Source of the DNA: UBA9732 sp003456855
Lineage (GTDB): Bacteria; Spirochaetota; Spirochaetia; Sphaerochaetales; Sphaerochaetaceae
Assembly (NCBI GenBank): GCA_946626785.1
Contig: CAMOUY010000011.1
Coordinates: forward strand, 1-35,995
Direction: 5' to 3'
Length of the DNA stretch: 35,995 bases
Positions 14,568-23,376 of the stretch are shown piece after piece. The number at the start of each line of letters is the position of its first letter. Position 1 is the first letter of the stretch. Made by a program: the position numbers and the translations under genes. Under the pieces are notes generated by a model. It searched no databases and was not told the origin of the DNA. It saw nothing but the letters and a program-made list of their open reading frames with translations.

Positions 14568-17512
14568 GCTTTCTCCTTTGGAATGATGCTGATCACAAAT
14601 CTTACCAGGTAATCCTTCGATGCGTCGTAGCAATGCTCATCCAGAGTGTAAGGTCCACAGCTTCCTGTGCCTATTCCCTGCTGGAAGGCGTTGATCGTGA
14701 CGTAGGTTCCTGTGCATTTCTCGTCTTCACGGTGCTTCATGCCTATGAGCTCCTTGTCCGAGTAAGGCTTCACGGAAAGCTCGAAAGGCTTGTCCACGGC
14801 ATCGAATCTGACGATGTTCTCACCGTCCGAAATCTCTGCCCAACGTGTGTCAAAACGGCTTCCGCTCTCCTGCGGTCTGAGATTAGGTTCGGTCATGTCA
14901 CCGACCTTGCAGATGCACTCCTCCACTGGGAACTGGTCCTTCATGTCCAGATAGGATTCGCCGCAGCGCCCGTAGTAGCGGACATCGCCGAAGCCGGCAT
15001 CCAGCCTGAAGGCCTTGCCGAAGCGCGGAAGCTTTCCCTTCGCCTTGAGAGGGTGAAGCAAGGATGTGACCAGAACACCCTCCCTTCCGTCAGGAAGTGT
15101 GCAGCCCTCATAGAGGTCTGAGCAAAGGAAGGTCTTCCTTGCATCCTTTATGGCCCATTCGGTCACGGCCCTTCCCTCCGTCTGCTTGCAGCCAAGCATA
15201 GAGGACTTCTCCTTGTACCAGGCACGCATAGGGCGTCTTATGAAGTTGATGCTGTCGTTGTCCGTCTCAGCCCTGAAGAGAATCGTGTACGGGTCGGAGG
15301 ACTCCATCCTGTCGGATCCGGTTTCGATTGCAGGCCTTCCGTCCTTGATGGAGAACCAGGAGGGAAGCTTGTCGGTCTTGTTCAGCTGGTCGTCCTTGAG
15401 GACCTGCTCGTTCAGGCATATCTGTTCTGTGGATACCAGCTTGCCATCCTTGCTGTAGGTGTCTGCAGTAAGGAAGCAGTCACCGGAGACATCACCGAGT
15501 TCAAACTCGACGATCTCCTTTGAAAGAGGCTCCGCCGATGGCCTGAAATCGAAGCAAACGCCGTTTGTGAGGCTGATTCTCATCAAAAAGGCTTTTCCGG
15601 AGGTGAAGGCCGTGGTGTTGAAGACCTCGAACTTAGAGCCCTCGATCCGACTTATGCGGATAGGTCTGTAGGCGTGGCGGACAATCCAGGCCCCTGTTGA
15701 AGGTGTGCGGTCAGGATAGAAGATTCCGTCGCAGCAGAAGTTGCCGTCGTGGATCCACTCCCCGTGGTCACCACCATAAGTATATGAGCCGTCCTCGTGC
15801 AGGACAGCGTGGTCGTTCATCTCCCATACACAGCCTCCTATCAGGCCGTCGTAGCTGAAGATCTCCTTCCAGTAACCTTCTATGTTTCCAGGTCCCACGC
15901 CCATTGCGTGTGCATACTCACAGAGGAAGTATGGGCGGTCCATGAACTGCTTCGTCTTGCAGACGCCCTCTCCTATCTCATGGAGCTCCTTCACAGGTGG
16001 ATACATGCGTGAGGCGATGTCGTAGGCCTTGCGCCTGGTGTAGATCTCGCTCTCGTAATGCACCGGGATGTCAGACACGCTCTTGAAGTAGTTGTAGGTG
16101 GCATCCGTGTTGCAGCCACCACCGCTCTCGTTTCCAAGGCTCCACATGATGATAGGTGTGGAAAGCAGCTTGTCACGTAGATAATGTCTCTGCGTGCGGC
16201 TCAGATAGTGGGTTCTCCAGCGGCTGTCGTTGGAGATGCGGTTGTACGAAGGTGGAAGCTTCATGGCAAAGACGCCGTGGGTCTCTATGTCGACCTCGTC
16301 TACAATGTAGATTCCAAGCTCAGCTGCAAGCTCTATCAGAAGCGGGTCCGGCGCATAGTGTGAGGTCCTGATTGTGTCTATGTTGAACTTCTTGCATACC
16401 AGAAGGTCCCTCTCGATCTCCTTTGCAGTCATGCAGTAGCCGTTTCTGGCATCTGTGTCGTGGTGGTTTACACCCTTGAACTTGATCCTGTGGTCGTTGA
16501 ACAGATACAGGTTGCCCTTCACGTCTATGTGCTTGAAGCCGACCCTCTGATGGGTGCAGCTGTACCTTGTCTCGATGTACAGGTCATACAGGACAGGGTT
16601 CTCGGCGTTCCACTCGATGACGTCAAGGTCCTGGAAGCAAACCTTGGCCTGGCCTTCTATGGCCTTTGCCTCAAGGCTCTGGCTGATTCCGTTGCCTTCG
16701 AGGGTGAATTTCACAGGTTCATTGTCTGCTATGTATGCCGTCACATCTGCACTATAGGCCTCTCCAAGGCATCTGGTCTTGAAATCAAGGTCCCATACAT
16801 CATTAATGTCCGTGATTCTAAGCAGAACATCGCGGAATATGCCATTGTTCCTGAACATATCCTGGCATTCAAGATAGGTTCCATTGCACCAGCGACGCAC
16901 AATGCAGACCATCTCGTTGCTTCCCTCGTGGATATAAGGGGTCAGATTGAACTCCGCTGTGTTGTGGGACTCCTCTGAATAGCCCACGAACTGTCCGTTC
17001 AAATGGACCTCTATGCAGCTGCACACACCCAGGAACGAGACCACATGCCTCTTGGAAGTATCCTTGACATCAAAGAAGGTCCTGTAGAGACCGACATGGT
17101 TCATCTCGTCCGCAGGGGCTGTCTTGAAGCCGTCCATGGCACTGAAATAGCGGCCAACAGGCTCTGTGGTGGGGATGTTCGGTGGATTGTAGGCGAACGG
17201 ATAGCGGACATTCAGGTACATGGGATGCGAATAACCACGGTACTGCCAGACCGAAGGAACATCGATCGTGTCAAACTCCACGCTGTCTGTGTCCAATGCC
17301 AAAGGCAGGTCCTTCGGATCATTGTAGTACTTGAAGTCCCAGTTGCCGTTAAGGCACTTTACCAATGATGATCTGTAGCGCTTCTCGGTAAGTGGAACAC
17401 CCTCCTGCTCTGCCCTGGATGCATACGGGATGAAATAGCTTCTCCCCGGAAGTCTGTTGACGTCTATTGTGTTGAAATCGCTGTAGTATTGACTCTGGAG
17501 ATTGTATTTCAT
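14564..17512 (-). CDS. lacZ: Beta-galactosidase, glycoside hydrolase family 2
   Basis: A 982-residue GH2 enzyme close to E. coli LacZ in length and layout, hydrolysing beta-galactosides such as lactose. The N-terminal sugar-binding domain contains PSVWQYRGY (about residue 86). The catalytic barrel has the acid/base Glu in WSLGNESGGG (about 460) and the nucleophile Glu in FLCEYAHAMG (about 529), followed by the GCVWEMNDHA motif. A C-terminal beta-sandwich completes the protein. No signal peptide is seen, so it is cytoplasmic and needs an importer, which is not in this window. AGAGGAAAGG precedes the ATG. It is followed by the phosphatase gene with a four-base overlap. A palindromic operator candidate lies between its promoter and start. 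Confidence 0.93.
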   Translation of the reverse strand: MKYNLQSQYYSDFNTIDVNRLPGRSYFIPYASRAEQEGVPLTEKRYRSSLVKCLNGNWDFKYYNDPKDLPLALDTDSVEFDTIDVPSVWQYRGYSHPMYLNVRYPFAYNPPNIPTTEPVGRYFSAMDGFKTAPADEMNHVGLYRTFFDVKDTSKRHVVSFLGVCSCIEVHLNGQFVGYSEESHNTAEFNLTPYIHEGSNEMVCIVRRWCNGTYLECQDMFRNNGIFRDVLLRITDINDVWDLDFKTRCLGEAYSADVTAYIADNEPVKFTLEGNGISQSLEAKAIEGQAKVCFQDLDVIEWNAENPVLYDLYIETRYSCTHQRVGFKHIDVKGNLYLFNDHRIKFKGVNHHDTDARNGYCMTAKEIERDLLVCKKFNIDTIRTSHYAPDPLLIELAAELGIYIVDEVDIETHGVFAMKLPPSYNRISNDSRWRTHYLSRTQRHYLRDKLLSTPIIMWSLGNESGGGCNTDATYNYFKSVSDIPVHYESEIYTRRKAYDIASRMYPPVKELHEIGEGVCKTKQFMDRPYFLCEYAHAMGVGPGNIEGYWKEIFSYDGLIGGCVWEMNDHAVLHEDGSYTYGGDHGEWIHDGNFCCDGIFYPDRTPSTGAWIVRHAYRPIRISRIEGSKFEVFNTTAFTSGKAFLMRISLTNGVCFDFRPSAEPLSKEIVEFELGDVSGDCFLTADTYSKDGKLVSTEQICLNEQVLKDDQLNKTDKLPSWFSIKDGRPAIETGSDRMESSDPYTILFRAETDNDSINFIRRPMRAWYKEKSSMLGCKQTEGRAVTEWAIKDARKTFLCSDLYEGCTLPDGREGVLVTSLLHPLKAKGKLPRFGKAFRLDAGFGDVRYYGRCGESYLDMKDQFPVEECICKVGDMTEPNLRPQESGSRFDTRWAEISDGENIVRFDAVDKPFELSVKPYSDKELIGMKHREDEKCTGTYVTINAFQQGIGTGSCGPYTLDEHCYDASKDYLVRFVISIIPKEKA

Positions 17513-17545
17513 GCCTTTCCTCTGCCGCTTTCCAATTTTTGTTTA

Positions 17546-17562
17546 GTAACAGAATCTGTCAC
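17546..17562. promoter_or_regulatory. Palindromic operator candidate upstream of lacZ
   Basis: GTAACAGA-A-TCTGTCAC is a 17-base palindrome with one mismatch. It lies 34 bases before the lacZ ATG and just downstream of a TATGAT hexamer at 17575-17570 on the minus strand. A repressor bound here would block lacZ transcription. The regulator is not identified. Confidence 0.45.
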
Positions 17563-17634
17563 CGTGCTTATCATAATGCATTGGACAGCAAGATTCCACT
17601 ATGAATTACTCTGTTAAAACACTTCTACTTGATA

Positions 17635-17640
17635 TATAAT
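17635..17640 (+). promoter_or_regulatory. thyA -10 hexamer
   Basis: A perfect TATAAT lies 35 bases before the thyA ATG; the -35 (GTTAAA, 17 bases upstream) is weak. It would start transcription near 17647 and drive thyA-folA-nrnA. AAAAGGAG precedes the thyA start by six bases. Confidence 0.5.
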
Positions 17641-17675
17641 TTGATACTTGAGAACAAAGCCAAAAGGAGCCGCCA

Positions 17676-18506
17676 ATGAGCTACGCCGATAGAGTATTCA
17701 TTGCAAACGTTAAGGACATACTTGAAAACGGATTCTCTGATGAGAACCTTCCAGTCAGACCGCATTGGGAGGACGGAACGCCCGCCCACACAATCAAGAA
17801 GTTCGGAATCGTGAACCGCTACAACCTCCAGGAGGAGTTCCCTATCCTGACCATCAGACGCACATTCATCAAGAGCGCCGTTGACGAGCTTCTCTGGATC
17901 TGGCAGAAGAAGAGCAATGACATCCATCAGCTCAAGAGCCATGTCTGGGACAGCTGGGCAGATGAGAACGGAACAATCGGCAAGGCCTACGGCTACCAGC
18001 TTGGAGTCAAGCACAAGTACAAGGAAGGCATGTTCGACCAGGTTGACCGTGTGATCTATGACCTGAAGCACAACCCCCAGAGCAGAAGGATACTGACCAA
18101 CATCTACAACCATCAGGACCTCTCGGAGATGGCACTCTATCCATGTGCCTACAGCATGACATTCAACGTCAGCGGCAACACACTGAACGCCATCCTGAAC
18201 CAGAGATCCCAGGACATGCTGGCTGCAAACAACTGGAACGTCGTCCAGTACTCCGTCCTGGTCTACATGATGGCTCAGGTCTGCGGCCTTGTGCCGGGTG
18301 AGTTCGTCCACGTGATTGCCGACGCACACATCTATGACCGCCACATCCCTATCATGAAGGAACTGATCGAGCAGCCGCAGTACGATGCACCTAAGTTCAC
18401 ACTTAACCCTGAGGTCACAGACTTCTACAAGTTCACAACAGACGACCTCAAGCTGGAGAACTACGTCTACAACAAGAGGAAATACGACATACCTGTCGCC
18501 ATCTGA
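17676..18506 (+). CDS. thyA: Thymidylate synthase
   Basis: A 276-residue ThyA, which methylates dUMP to dTMP using methylene-tetrahydrofolate and releases dihydrofolate. Seen are the folate/nucleotide-binding opening with IKKFGIVNRYN, the active-site Cys in ALYPCAYSMTF (about residue 158), QRSQDMLAANNWN (about 177) and DAHIYDRHI (about 211). In most ThyA proteins the QRS motif continues QRSGD or QRSAD; Gln-Asp here is a mild variant. The gene is followed 14 bases later by folA, which recycles the dihydrofolate. It is transcribed rightward from the region shared with lacZ. Confidence 0.95.
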   Translation: MSYADRVFIANVKDILENGFSDENLPVRPHWEDGTPAHTIKKFGIVNRYNLQEEFPILTIRRTFIKSAVDELLWIWQKKSNDIHQLKSHVWDSWADENGTIGKAYGYQLGVKHKYKEGMFDQVDRVIYDLKHNPQSRRILTNIYNHQDLSEMALYPCAYSMTFNVSGNTLNAILNQRSQDMLAANNWNVVQYSVLVYMMAQVCGLVPGEFVHVIADAHIYDRHIPIMKELIEQPQYDAPKFTLNPEVTDFYKFTTDDLKLENYVYNKRKYDIPVAI

Positions 18507-18520
18507 TATCAGGAGAAGAC

Positions 18521-19048
18521 ATGCAGGCAATACTACACTGTGACAGAAACTGGGGCATCGGAAAGCGCAACGATCTGATGTTCCGCCTCCCCTTGGACAT
18601 GAAGTTCTTCCGCAAGACCACAACCGGCAAGGTGGTGGTCATGGGCTCGAACACCCTTCTCTCCTTCCCCGGCGGAAAGCCTCTCAAGAACCGCACCAGC
18701 ATAGTTCTCTGGCCGGGCGGACCCAAGGAGCGTGCAGCGGAGGACGGCTTTATAATGGTCGAGAGCCTTCCCGAGCTCTTTGAAGAGCTATCCAAGTACC
18801 CTTCGGAGGACATCTTCGTCATAGGCGGGGCCATGATGTACCACACTATGCTTCCGTACTGCGACAAGGTCTACCTGACAAAGGTCGATGCCGACGGCGG
18901 CGCAGAGGTCTTCTTCGACAACCTGGACAAGCAGGACAACTGGAGCATGACGGAATGCTCTGAACCACAGGACGACAACGGCTACACAATCAGATTCACC
19001 CTTTACAGAAACAGCAAGCCTCTTCCTATGGGGGCAGCGAATGTTTGA
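18521..19048 (+). CDS. folA: Dihydrofolate reductase
   Basis: A 175-residue DHFR, reducing dihydrofolate to tetrahydrofolate with NADPH. Family marks are the M20-loop region NWGIGKRNDLMFRLP (about residue 9), the DMKFFRKTT helix, VVVMGSNTLLS (about 40), and IFVIGGAMMYHTMLP (about 98). The usual catalytic Asp or Glu of the active site is the Asp in LPLDMKFF. AGGAGA lies just upstream of the start. It sits between thyA and the nrnA-like gene, overlapping the latter by eight bases. Confidence 0.93.
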   Translation: MQAILHCDRNWGIGKRNDLMFRLPLDMKFFRKTTTGKVVVMGSNTLLSFPGGKPLKNRTSIVLWPGGPKERAAEDGFIMVESLPELFEELSKYPSEDIFVIGGAMMYHTMLPYCDKVYLTKVDADGGAEVFFDNLDKQDNWSMTECSEPQDDNGYTIRFTLYRNSKPLPMGAANV

Positions 19049-19997
19049 GCAGGCCCTGGATCTCATTAGACAGTACGACAAGATCATAATCCACAGGCAC
19101 AAGAATCCTGACGGCGATGCCCTGGGTAGCCAGGTGGGTCTCTACCACATGATCAGGGACACCTTCCCGTCCAAGACGGTCCACATGGTGGGCGAAGGAT
19201 CAAGAAGATACGACTTCATTGCCGACACCCCTATGTCAGAGCTTCCGGACTCTGCCTGGGCCGGTGCGCTAGCAATAATCCTTGATACCTCAGCCAAGAG
19301 CCTAATCAGTGATGATAGATATCAATTGGCGGCAAGAACCCTCAGAATAGACCATCATATCCAGGGAGAGAAGGTCGCAGACGTCGAGATAGACGACACC
19401 AGCTACGAAAGCTGCGCCGGACTTGTCACCGAAATGGCCATCGAGACGGGCATGGTGGTGTCGGACAAGGCCGCCACCGCCCTCTTTGCAGGCACGGTCA
19501 CGGACAGCGGACGCTTCAGATTTGACTGCACAACCAGCGGGACCTTCAGGCGCGTCTCATTCCTCCTTGAGCGCAATGTCAATATGGACAGCGTGTACAA
19601 GAAGCTCTACACCACAGATATAGCGTCTCTCAAGCTGAAGGCCCACTTCATCCAGAAGGCCCGGTTCACAGGGCACAACGTGGGATGGATGTACACGGAC
19701 AAGGCAGAGCTCAAGGAACTTGGCATAAGCGCCTTCACCGCAAGCCGCGGTTATGTGAACACATTGTCCGACCTGGAGGGGGTCAATGTCTGGGTGGCAT
19801 TCGCGGAAGCCGATGAAGGGATTCTCTGCGAGCTCAGGTCTGCCGAACCCAACATCAACCCAATAGCAGTCAAATACGGCGGTGGCGGCCATGCCAAGGC
19901 AAGCGGCGCAACCGTCCGGGACAGGGAGACCGCCATGGCCATGCTCAAGGACCTTGACGAACTGGTTTGTTCTCGAACATCCCAGCAATGTCTATGA
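19041..19997 (+). CDS. DHH/DHHA1 phosphoesterase, NrnA-like (copy 1)
   Basis: A 318-residue DHH-superfamily enzyme, similar to NrnA, which degrades short oligoribonucleotides and dephosphorylates pAp. All metal motifs are present: HKNPDGDALGS (about residue 18), ILDTS (about 80), DHH in RIDHHIQGE (about 105), GTVTDSGRFRF (about 150), and the DHHA1 substrate motif GGGGHAKASGA (about 283). It is a paralogue of the gene at 21653. Its last 50 bases run into the 3' end of the oppositely oriented ATPase gene. The final 11 residues look unrelated to the paralogue, as though the end was reshaped by an insertion. Confidence 0.87.
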   Translation: MFEQALDLIRQYDKIIIHRHKNPDGDALGSQVGLYHMIRDTFPSKTVHMVGEGSRRYDFIADTPMSELPDSAWAGALAIILDTSAKSLISDDRYQLAARTLRIDHHIQGEKVADVEIDDTSYESCAGLVTEMAIETGMVVSDKAATALFAGTVTDSGRFRFDCTTSGTFRRVSFLLERNVNMDSVYKKLYTTDIASLKLKAHFIQKARFTGHNVGWMYTDKAELKELGISAFTASRGYVNTLSDLEGVNVWVAFAEADEGILCELRSAEPNINPIAVKYGGGGHAKASGATVRDRETAMAMLKDLDELVCSRTSQQCL

Positions 19998-21378
19998 TCT
20001 GACAATTGTGACTGGGCTCGGATGCAAAGTCGACAACATAATCAGTGAAGCCGGAAAGGGAGAAAAGGGCAATTCTCAGATTATGTGCAGGAACATAGTT
20101 AAGTTTCTCCAGAAACACGTCAAGATCATGTTTGTCGAACTTCTCTGTCCTGAATTTGCATTCGCCTGCAAGAGCATAGTCATTCCCTTCCTTGCCTAGA
20201 ATATCCAGTTCAATGTTCTTGGTTCCGTCCTGCGTCCTGATGCTGTTCTGATATTCGAAGACATCAGTGATGAAAACCGGCAAAACGGAGGTCCCGGAGT
20301 TTTTCAGGACATAATGTCTGGCCATGGCTTCAAAGACGCTTCCCATGTATTCATGTAGCAGCGGTTTCACTTTCAAATCATAATACATGGCCCCTCTGCC
20401 AAGATTGATCAGACTTGCTCCGGGATTTACATAGCTAAACCAGAACCGGACCATCGAGTCCGCTATGACATAGTATGCCTTAGGCGTTTTTCTTCGCTCC
20501 ACAATACCGGTGGAAATGAGGTTGTTCAGGCAGAAGCTTATGTCTGACATGTTTGCAGCCGTCTTGATTTCGTTGTACCTTGTCTTGCCACCTGCAATGG
20601 CGGTGATTATCGCACTGTATGCCGCAGGGTTGCTTTTCTCCCCTGAGATGATTGTTTTGACCTGCTCCTCGGAGAAGAATGCCGTTCTTGAGAAGAATAG
20701 CCTCCTTATGTTCTCATCCAGCGACAATGACCCATCAAACTGCTCAATGTACTTTGCCACACCATTGGTAAGGCCATAGACGATTGCCTTGTCCTCGAAA
20801 TTGTAATCGGGAAGAAAAGCCGCCGTTTCAATGTAGTCAAAAGGTCTGAGCTGGAACTCCAGGTCAGCTCTCCCATGCAAAGGAGCATCTTTCCCAAGAA
20901 CATCATCTCTCATGAACGAAACCATTGATCCAAGCAAAACAAGGAACAGTTTTGTGCTCTTCCAGCAGTGATCGACATATTTCTGTATCAGCGAGTTCAT
21001 ATACTGGCATGCTTTCGAGAGATATGGATATTCATCGATTACGAATACAAGCCTTTCGTTGTCTGCGGCTCTCCCGATGAAGTCGAAGATTGCATCGAAG
21101 CTTTCAAATTTCACTCTTCCTTCAAGCTCCGGAGCTATGCTGTCAAGGACATCATCGCCCATCCTCTTCAGAAGATCCTCCTCATTCATCTCTGTGCACA
21201 CAAATGATATGAATCTGCAATTCACGGTATCTATGAATTGATTGACAAGAGTCGTCTTTCCCACTCTTCTCCTACCGTAGATGACGCTCATCTTAAAACC
21301 TTGGCTCTCATAGAGTGCATTCAGGGCTTTCAGTTCCTCTGTTCTTCCTACGAATCTCTGTTTTGATTCTTCTGCCAT
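19945..21378 (-). CDS. AAA ATPase with DUF234-like C-terminal domain
   Basis: A 477-residue member of the archaeal-type ATPase/DUF234 group, common accessory genes in gut bacteria and archaea with no settled function. The N-terminal AAA domain has Walker A (YGRRRVGKTTL, about residue 34) and Walker B (LVFVIDEYPYL, about 112). A winged-helix-like middle follows (about 260-320). The C-terminal part contains NIELDILGKEGNDYALAGECKFR (about 401-423; shown split here: IELD then ECK), the Asp-x(n)-Glu-x-Lys spacing of PD-(D/E)XK nuclease-fold domains. GAGGAG sits seven bases before the ATG. It is oriented against its neighbours and overlaps the nrnA-like gene by 53 bases, so it looks like an inserted cassette. 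Confidence 0.8.
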   Translation of the reverse strand: MAEESKQRFVGRTEELKALNALYESQGFKMSVIYGRRRVGKTTLVNQFIDTVNCRFISFVCTEMNEEDLLKRMGDDVLDSIAPELEGRVKFESFDAIFDFIGRAADNERLVFVIDEYPYLSKACQYMNSLIQKYVDHCWKSTKLFLVLLGSMVSFMRDDVLGKDAPLHGRADLEFQLRPFDYIETAAFLPDYNFEDKAIVYGLTNGVAKYIEQFDGSLSLDENIRRLFFSRTAFFSEEQVKTIISGEKSNPAAYSAIITAIAGGKTRYNEIKTAANMSDISFCLNNLISTGIVERRKTPKAYYVIADSMVRFWFSYVNPGASLINLGRGAMYYDLKVKPLLHEYMGSVFEAMARHYVLKNSGTSVLPVFITDVFEYQNSIRTQDGTKNIELDILGKEGNDYALAGECKFRTEKFDKHDLDVFLEKLNYVPAHNLRIALFSLSGFTDYVVDFASEPSHNCQIIDIAGMFENKPVRQGP

Positions 21379-21429
21379 GCATCATCTCCTCATTCCCTGT
21401 CATTACTGAAAGTCTCAATTAAGTATAGT

Positions 21430-21469
21430 CGACTCTACTAGAGTCAACTCTACTATATTCTACTCTATT
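21430..21469. repeat. Inverted repeat and three ACTCTAYT repeats upstream of the ATPase
   Basis: ACTCTACT at 21432-21439 and 21447-21454 and ACTCTATT at 21462-21469 recur every 15 bases. In addition AGTCGACTCT and AGAGTCAACT form a 10-bp inverted repeat with one mismatch and a three-base loop. They lie about 50-90 bases upstream of the ATPase start and could be a regulator site or a scar of insertion. The remaining 21379-21652 shows no gene. Confidence 0.5.
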
Positions 21470-21639
21470 GAAATACCCTTTTCAATGACCGAAATCAACG
21501 ACAATCGACACTCCATCATACCTTAAATCCATGTTATACCTAACATTTATTAAGTATATGTAATACTTCAACACCTATGGAAGCCCTTTTACATACAAGT
21601 TCACAATCCAAAGTGATGGAGAATTTCAGATCTATTATG

Positions 21640-21645
21640 TAAAAT
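21640..21645 (+). promoter_or_regulatory. -10 hexamer abutting the copy-2 nrnA start (leaderless candidate)
   Basis: TAAAAT ends seven bases before the ATG at 21653, with TGGAGA 17 bases upstream as a -35. No Shine-Dalgarno sequence is visible. Initiation would fall at or next to the start codon. Confidence 0.45.
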
Positions 21646-21652
21646 ACAGCAG

Positions 21653-22651
21653 ATGAATATGAATTTTGACAGAAACCTTGAAACAAAGAAGAGAATACTT
21701 GCCAAGATCAAGCAGTACAACAAGATAGTTATTGCAAGGCATGTTCGCCCGGATGGAGATGCGATAGGCTCCTCCCACGGTCTTGCAGAGCTGCTCAGGG
21801 CCTCGTTCCCGGAGAAGAAGATAATCGTCGCCAATCAGGACTCATCCGAATACATGGCCTTCCTGAAGACCGAGGAGACCGACCCGAAGAGCGTAGACTA
21901 CACAGACGCCCTTGCAATAGTCGTTGACCTTGCAGGTCTGGAGAGATGCTCCAACAAAGAGGTCGAGAAGGCAAAGGAGATCATCAAGATCGACCATCAC
22001 ATAGAGATCACCCCATTCGGTGACATCTCATGGGTCGAGGATGACAGGTCCTCCGTATGCGAGATGATAGCGGCCTTTGCCTGCACCTTCCCCAACGAGC
22101 TCAAGCTCACAAAGAGGGCCGCACTTCTGCTCTACACAGGAATGGTCACGGACAGCGGACGCTTCCAGTACGTGGAGACCTCTTCGGAGACGCTGCGCAT
22201 GGCAGCCTTCCTGATGGACATGGGAATCGACACCCAGAGCCTTTTTGCCAACCTCTACATGGAGGATTTCGACTACTACAAGTTCAAGTCTCATGTCTAC
22301 GAGCAGATGAACATCACAGAAAGTGGTGTCGCCTTCATATATGTCGACAATGTGATGCAGAAAGAGTTCCATCTGAGCCGTGAGGCTGCAAGCAACAGCG
22401 TGGACTTTCTGAGCAAGATCAAGGGAAGCCTCATCTGGCTGGCCTTCATAGACAACCCTGACGGGTCAATCCGTGTAAGAGTCAGATCCAGGTTCCTGGC
22501 TGTTAACAAGCTTGCAGAGAGATACCATGGCGGAGGCCACGCGAACGCCTCAGGCGCCACCGCATACAGCCTTCAGGAGATGGCACAGCTGATCAACGAT
22601 GCAGACGCCCTGCTCCTCGAATACAAAAGAAACAACGAGGGATGGCTATGA
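21653..22651 (+). CDS. DHH/DHHA1 phosphoesterase, NrnA-like (copy 2)
   Basis: A 332-residue paralogue of the gene at 19041. Motifs are complete: HVRPDGDAIGS (about residue 26), VVDLA (about 86), DHH in KIDHHIEIT (about 111), GMVTDSGRFQY (about 159) and HGGGHANASGA (about 295). In motif II the Asp is followed by Leu-Ala where copy 1 has Thr-Ser, a possible substrate difference. It precedes surE with an ATGA overlap, so nucleotide turnover is a shared theme. The start has no ribosome-binding site and may be read from a leaderless message; ATG at 21659 is an alternative two codons in. Confidence 0.87.
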   Translation: MNMNFDRNLETKKRILAKIKQYNKIVIARHVRPDGDAIGSSHGLAELLRASFPEKKIIVANQDSSEYMAFLKTEETDPKSVDYTDALAIVVDLAGLERCSNKEVEKAKEIIKIDHHIEITPFGDISWVEDDRSSVCEMIAAFACTFPNELKLTKRAALLLYTGMVTDSGRFQYVETSSETLRMAAFLMDMGIDTQSLFANLYMEDFDYYKFKSHVYEQMNITESGVAFIYVDNVMQKEFHLSREAASNSVDFLSKIKGSLIWLAFIDNPDGSIRVRVRSRFLAVNKLAERYHGGGHANASGATAYSLQEMAQLINDADALLLEYKRNNEGWL

Positions 22652-23376
22652 GAATACTTGTAACCAACGATGACGGAATCAGAACCGAAGGACTTGAGAT
22701 TTTGGCGAACTGGGCAAGAAAGCTCGGAGAGGTCACTGTAGTGGCCCCAAAGGTCGAGCAGAGCGGAAAGAGCCACAGCATCAACATCCACACCCCTTTC
22801 GAGGTTAAGAAGATCGACTGGCTTGAAGGAATAGACTGCTACAGCGTTGATTCAACCCCTGCAGACTGCATCCGAATAGCCCACAACGGCCTTCACAAGA
22901 CCTATGACATGGTGTTCTCCGGAATCAACAGAGGTCTGAACATCGGAGAGGACATAGGATATTCTGGAACCGATGCCGCAATCTTCGAGGCCGCATACTT
23001 CGGATGCAAGGCAATAGCCTTCTCCACCGGCCCAGATGACTACGACTATGCAAAGCAGGTCCTGGATCTGTGCTACAACCACATAATCGACAACCACTAT
23101 CTGGACTACAACAACCTGTACAACGTGAACATTCCAAGGGACCACAAGGGAATCCTTCTGACAAGACAGGGCAAGCCCTACTACAAGGACACCTTCGTGG
23201 AGATCGAGCCCAACATGTACATCGCACAGGGCTACTCCACATACAAAGGCACCAAGAACCTCGATGAGGACCTTGATGCCCATATGAACGGTTATATTAC
23301 GATTACTCCGCTGACCGTGTACAGGACAGCAATGGATGCTTACAGGACGCTTTCGTCCCTGATGCCCAGATCCTGA
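22648..23376 (+). CDS. surE: 5'/3'-nucleotidase SurE
   Basis: A 242-residue SurE, a metal-dependent phosphatase that removes phosphate from nucleoside monophosphates and short polyphosphates in the cytoplasm. The N-terminal MRILVTNDDGIRTEG contains the metal-binding Asp pair, and VFSGINRGLNIGEDIGYSGT is split here only by reading: SGIN (about residue 91), then YSGTDAA (about 105). Length fits the family. An ATG two codons earlier (22642) is open, but MRILVTNDDG is the usual beginning and GAGGG lies six bases before it; that start overlaps the upstream stop as ATGA. Its 3' end overlaps the convergent ACT-domain gene by 37 bases. Confidence 0.93.
   Translation: MRILVTNDDGIRTEGLEILANWARKLGEVTVVAPKVEQSGKSHSINIHTPFEVKKIDWLEGIDCYSVDSTPADCIRIAHNGLHKTYDMVFSGINRGLNIGEDIGYSGTDAAIFEAAYFGCKAIAFSTGPDDYDYAKQVLDLCYNHIIDNHYLDYNNLYNVNIPRDHKGILLTRQGKPYYKDTFVEIEPNMYIAQGYSTYKGTKNLDEDLDAHMNGYITITPLTVYRTAMDAYRTLSSLMPRS

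Noticed and set aside
17625..18623. A 332-residue frame antisense to thyA and folA
   Set aside because: It lies wholly opposite two clear genes, is Val/Cys/Asp-rich without motifs, and is a mirror of codon bias in the real genes.
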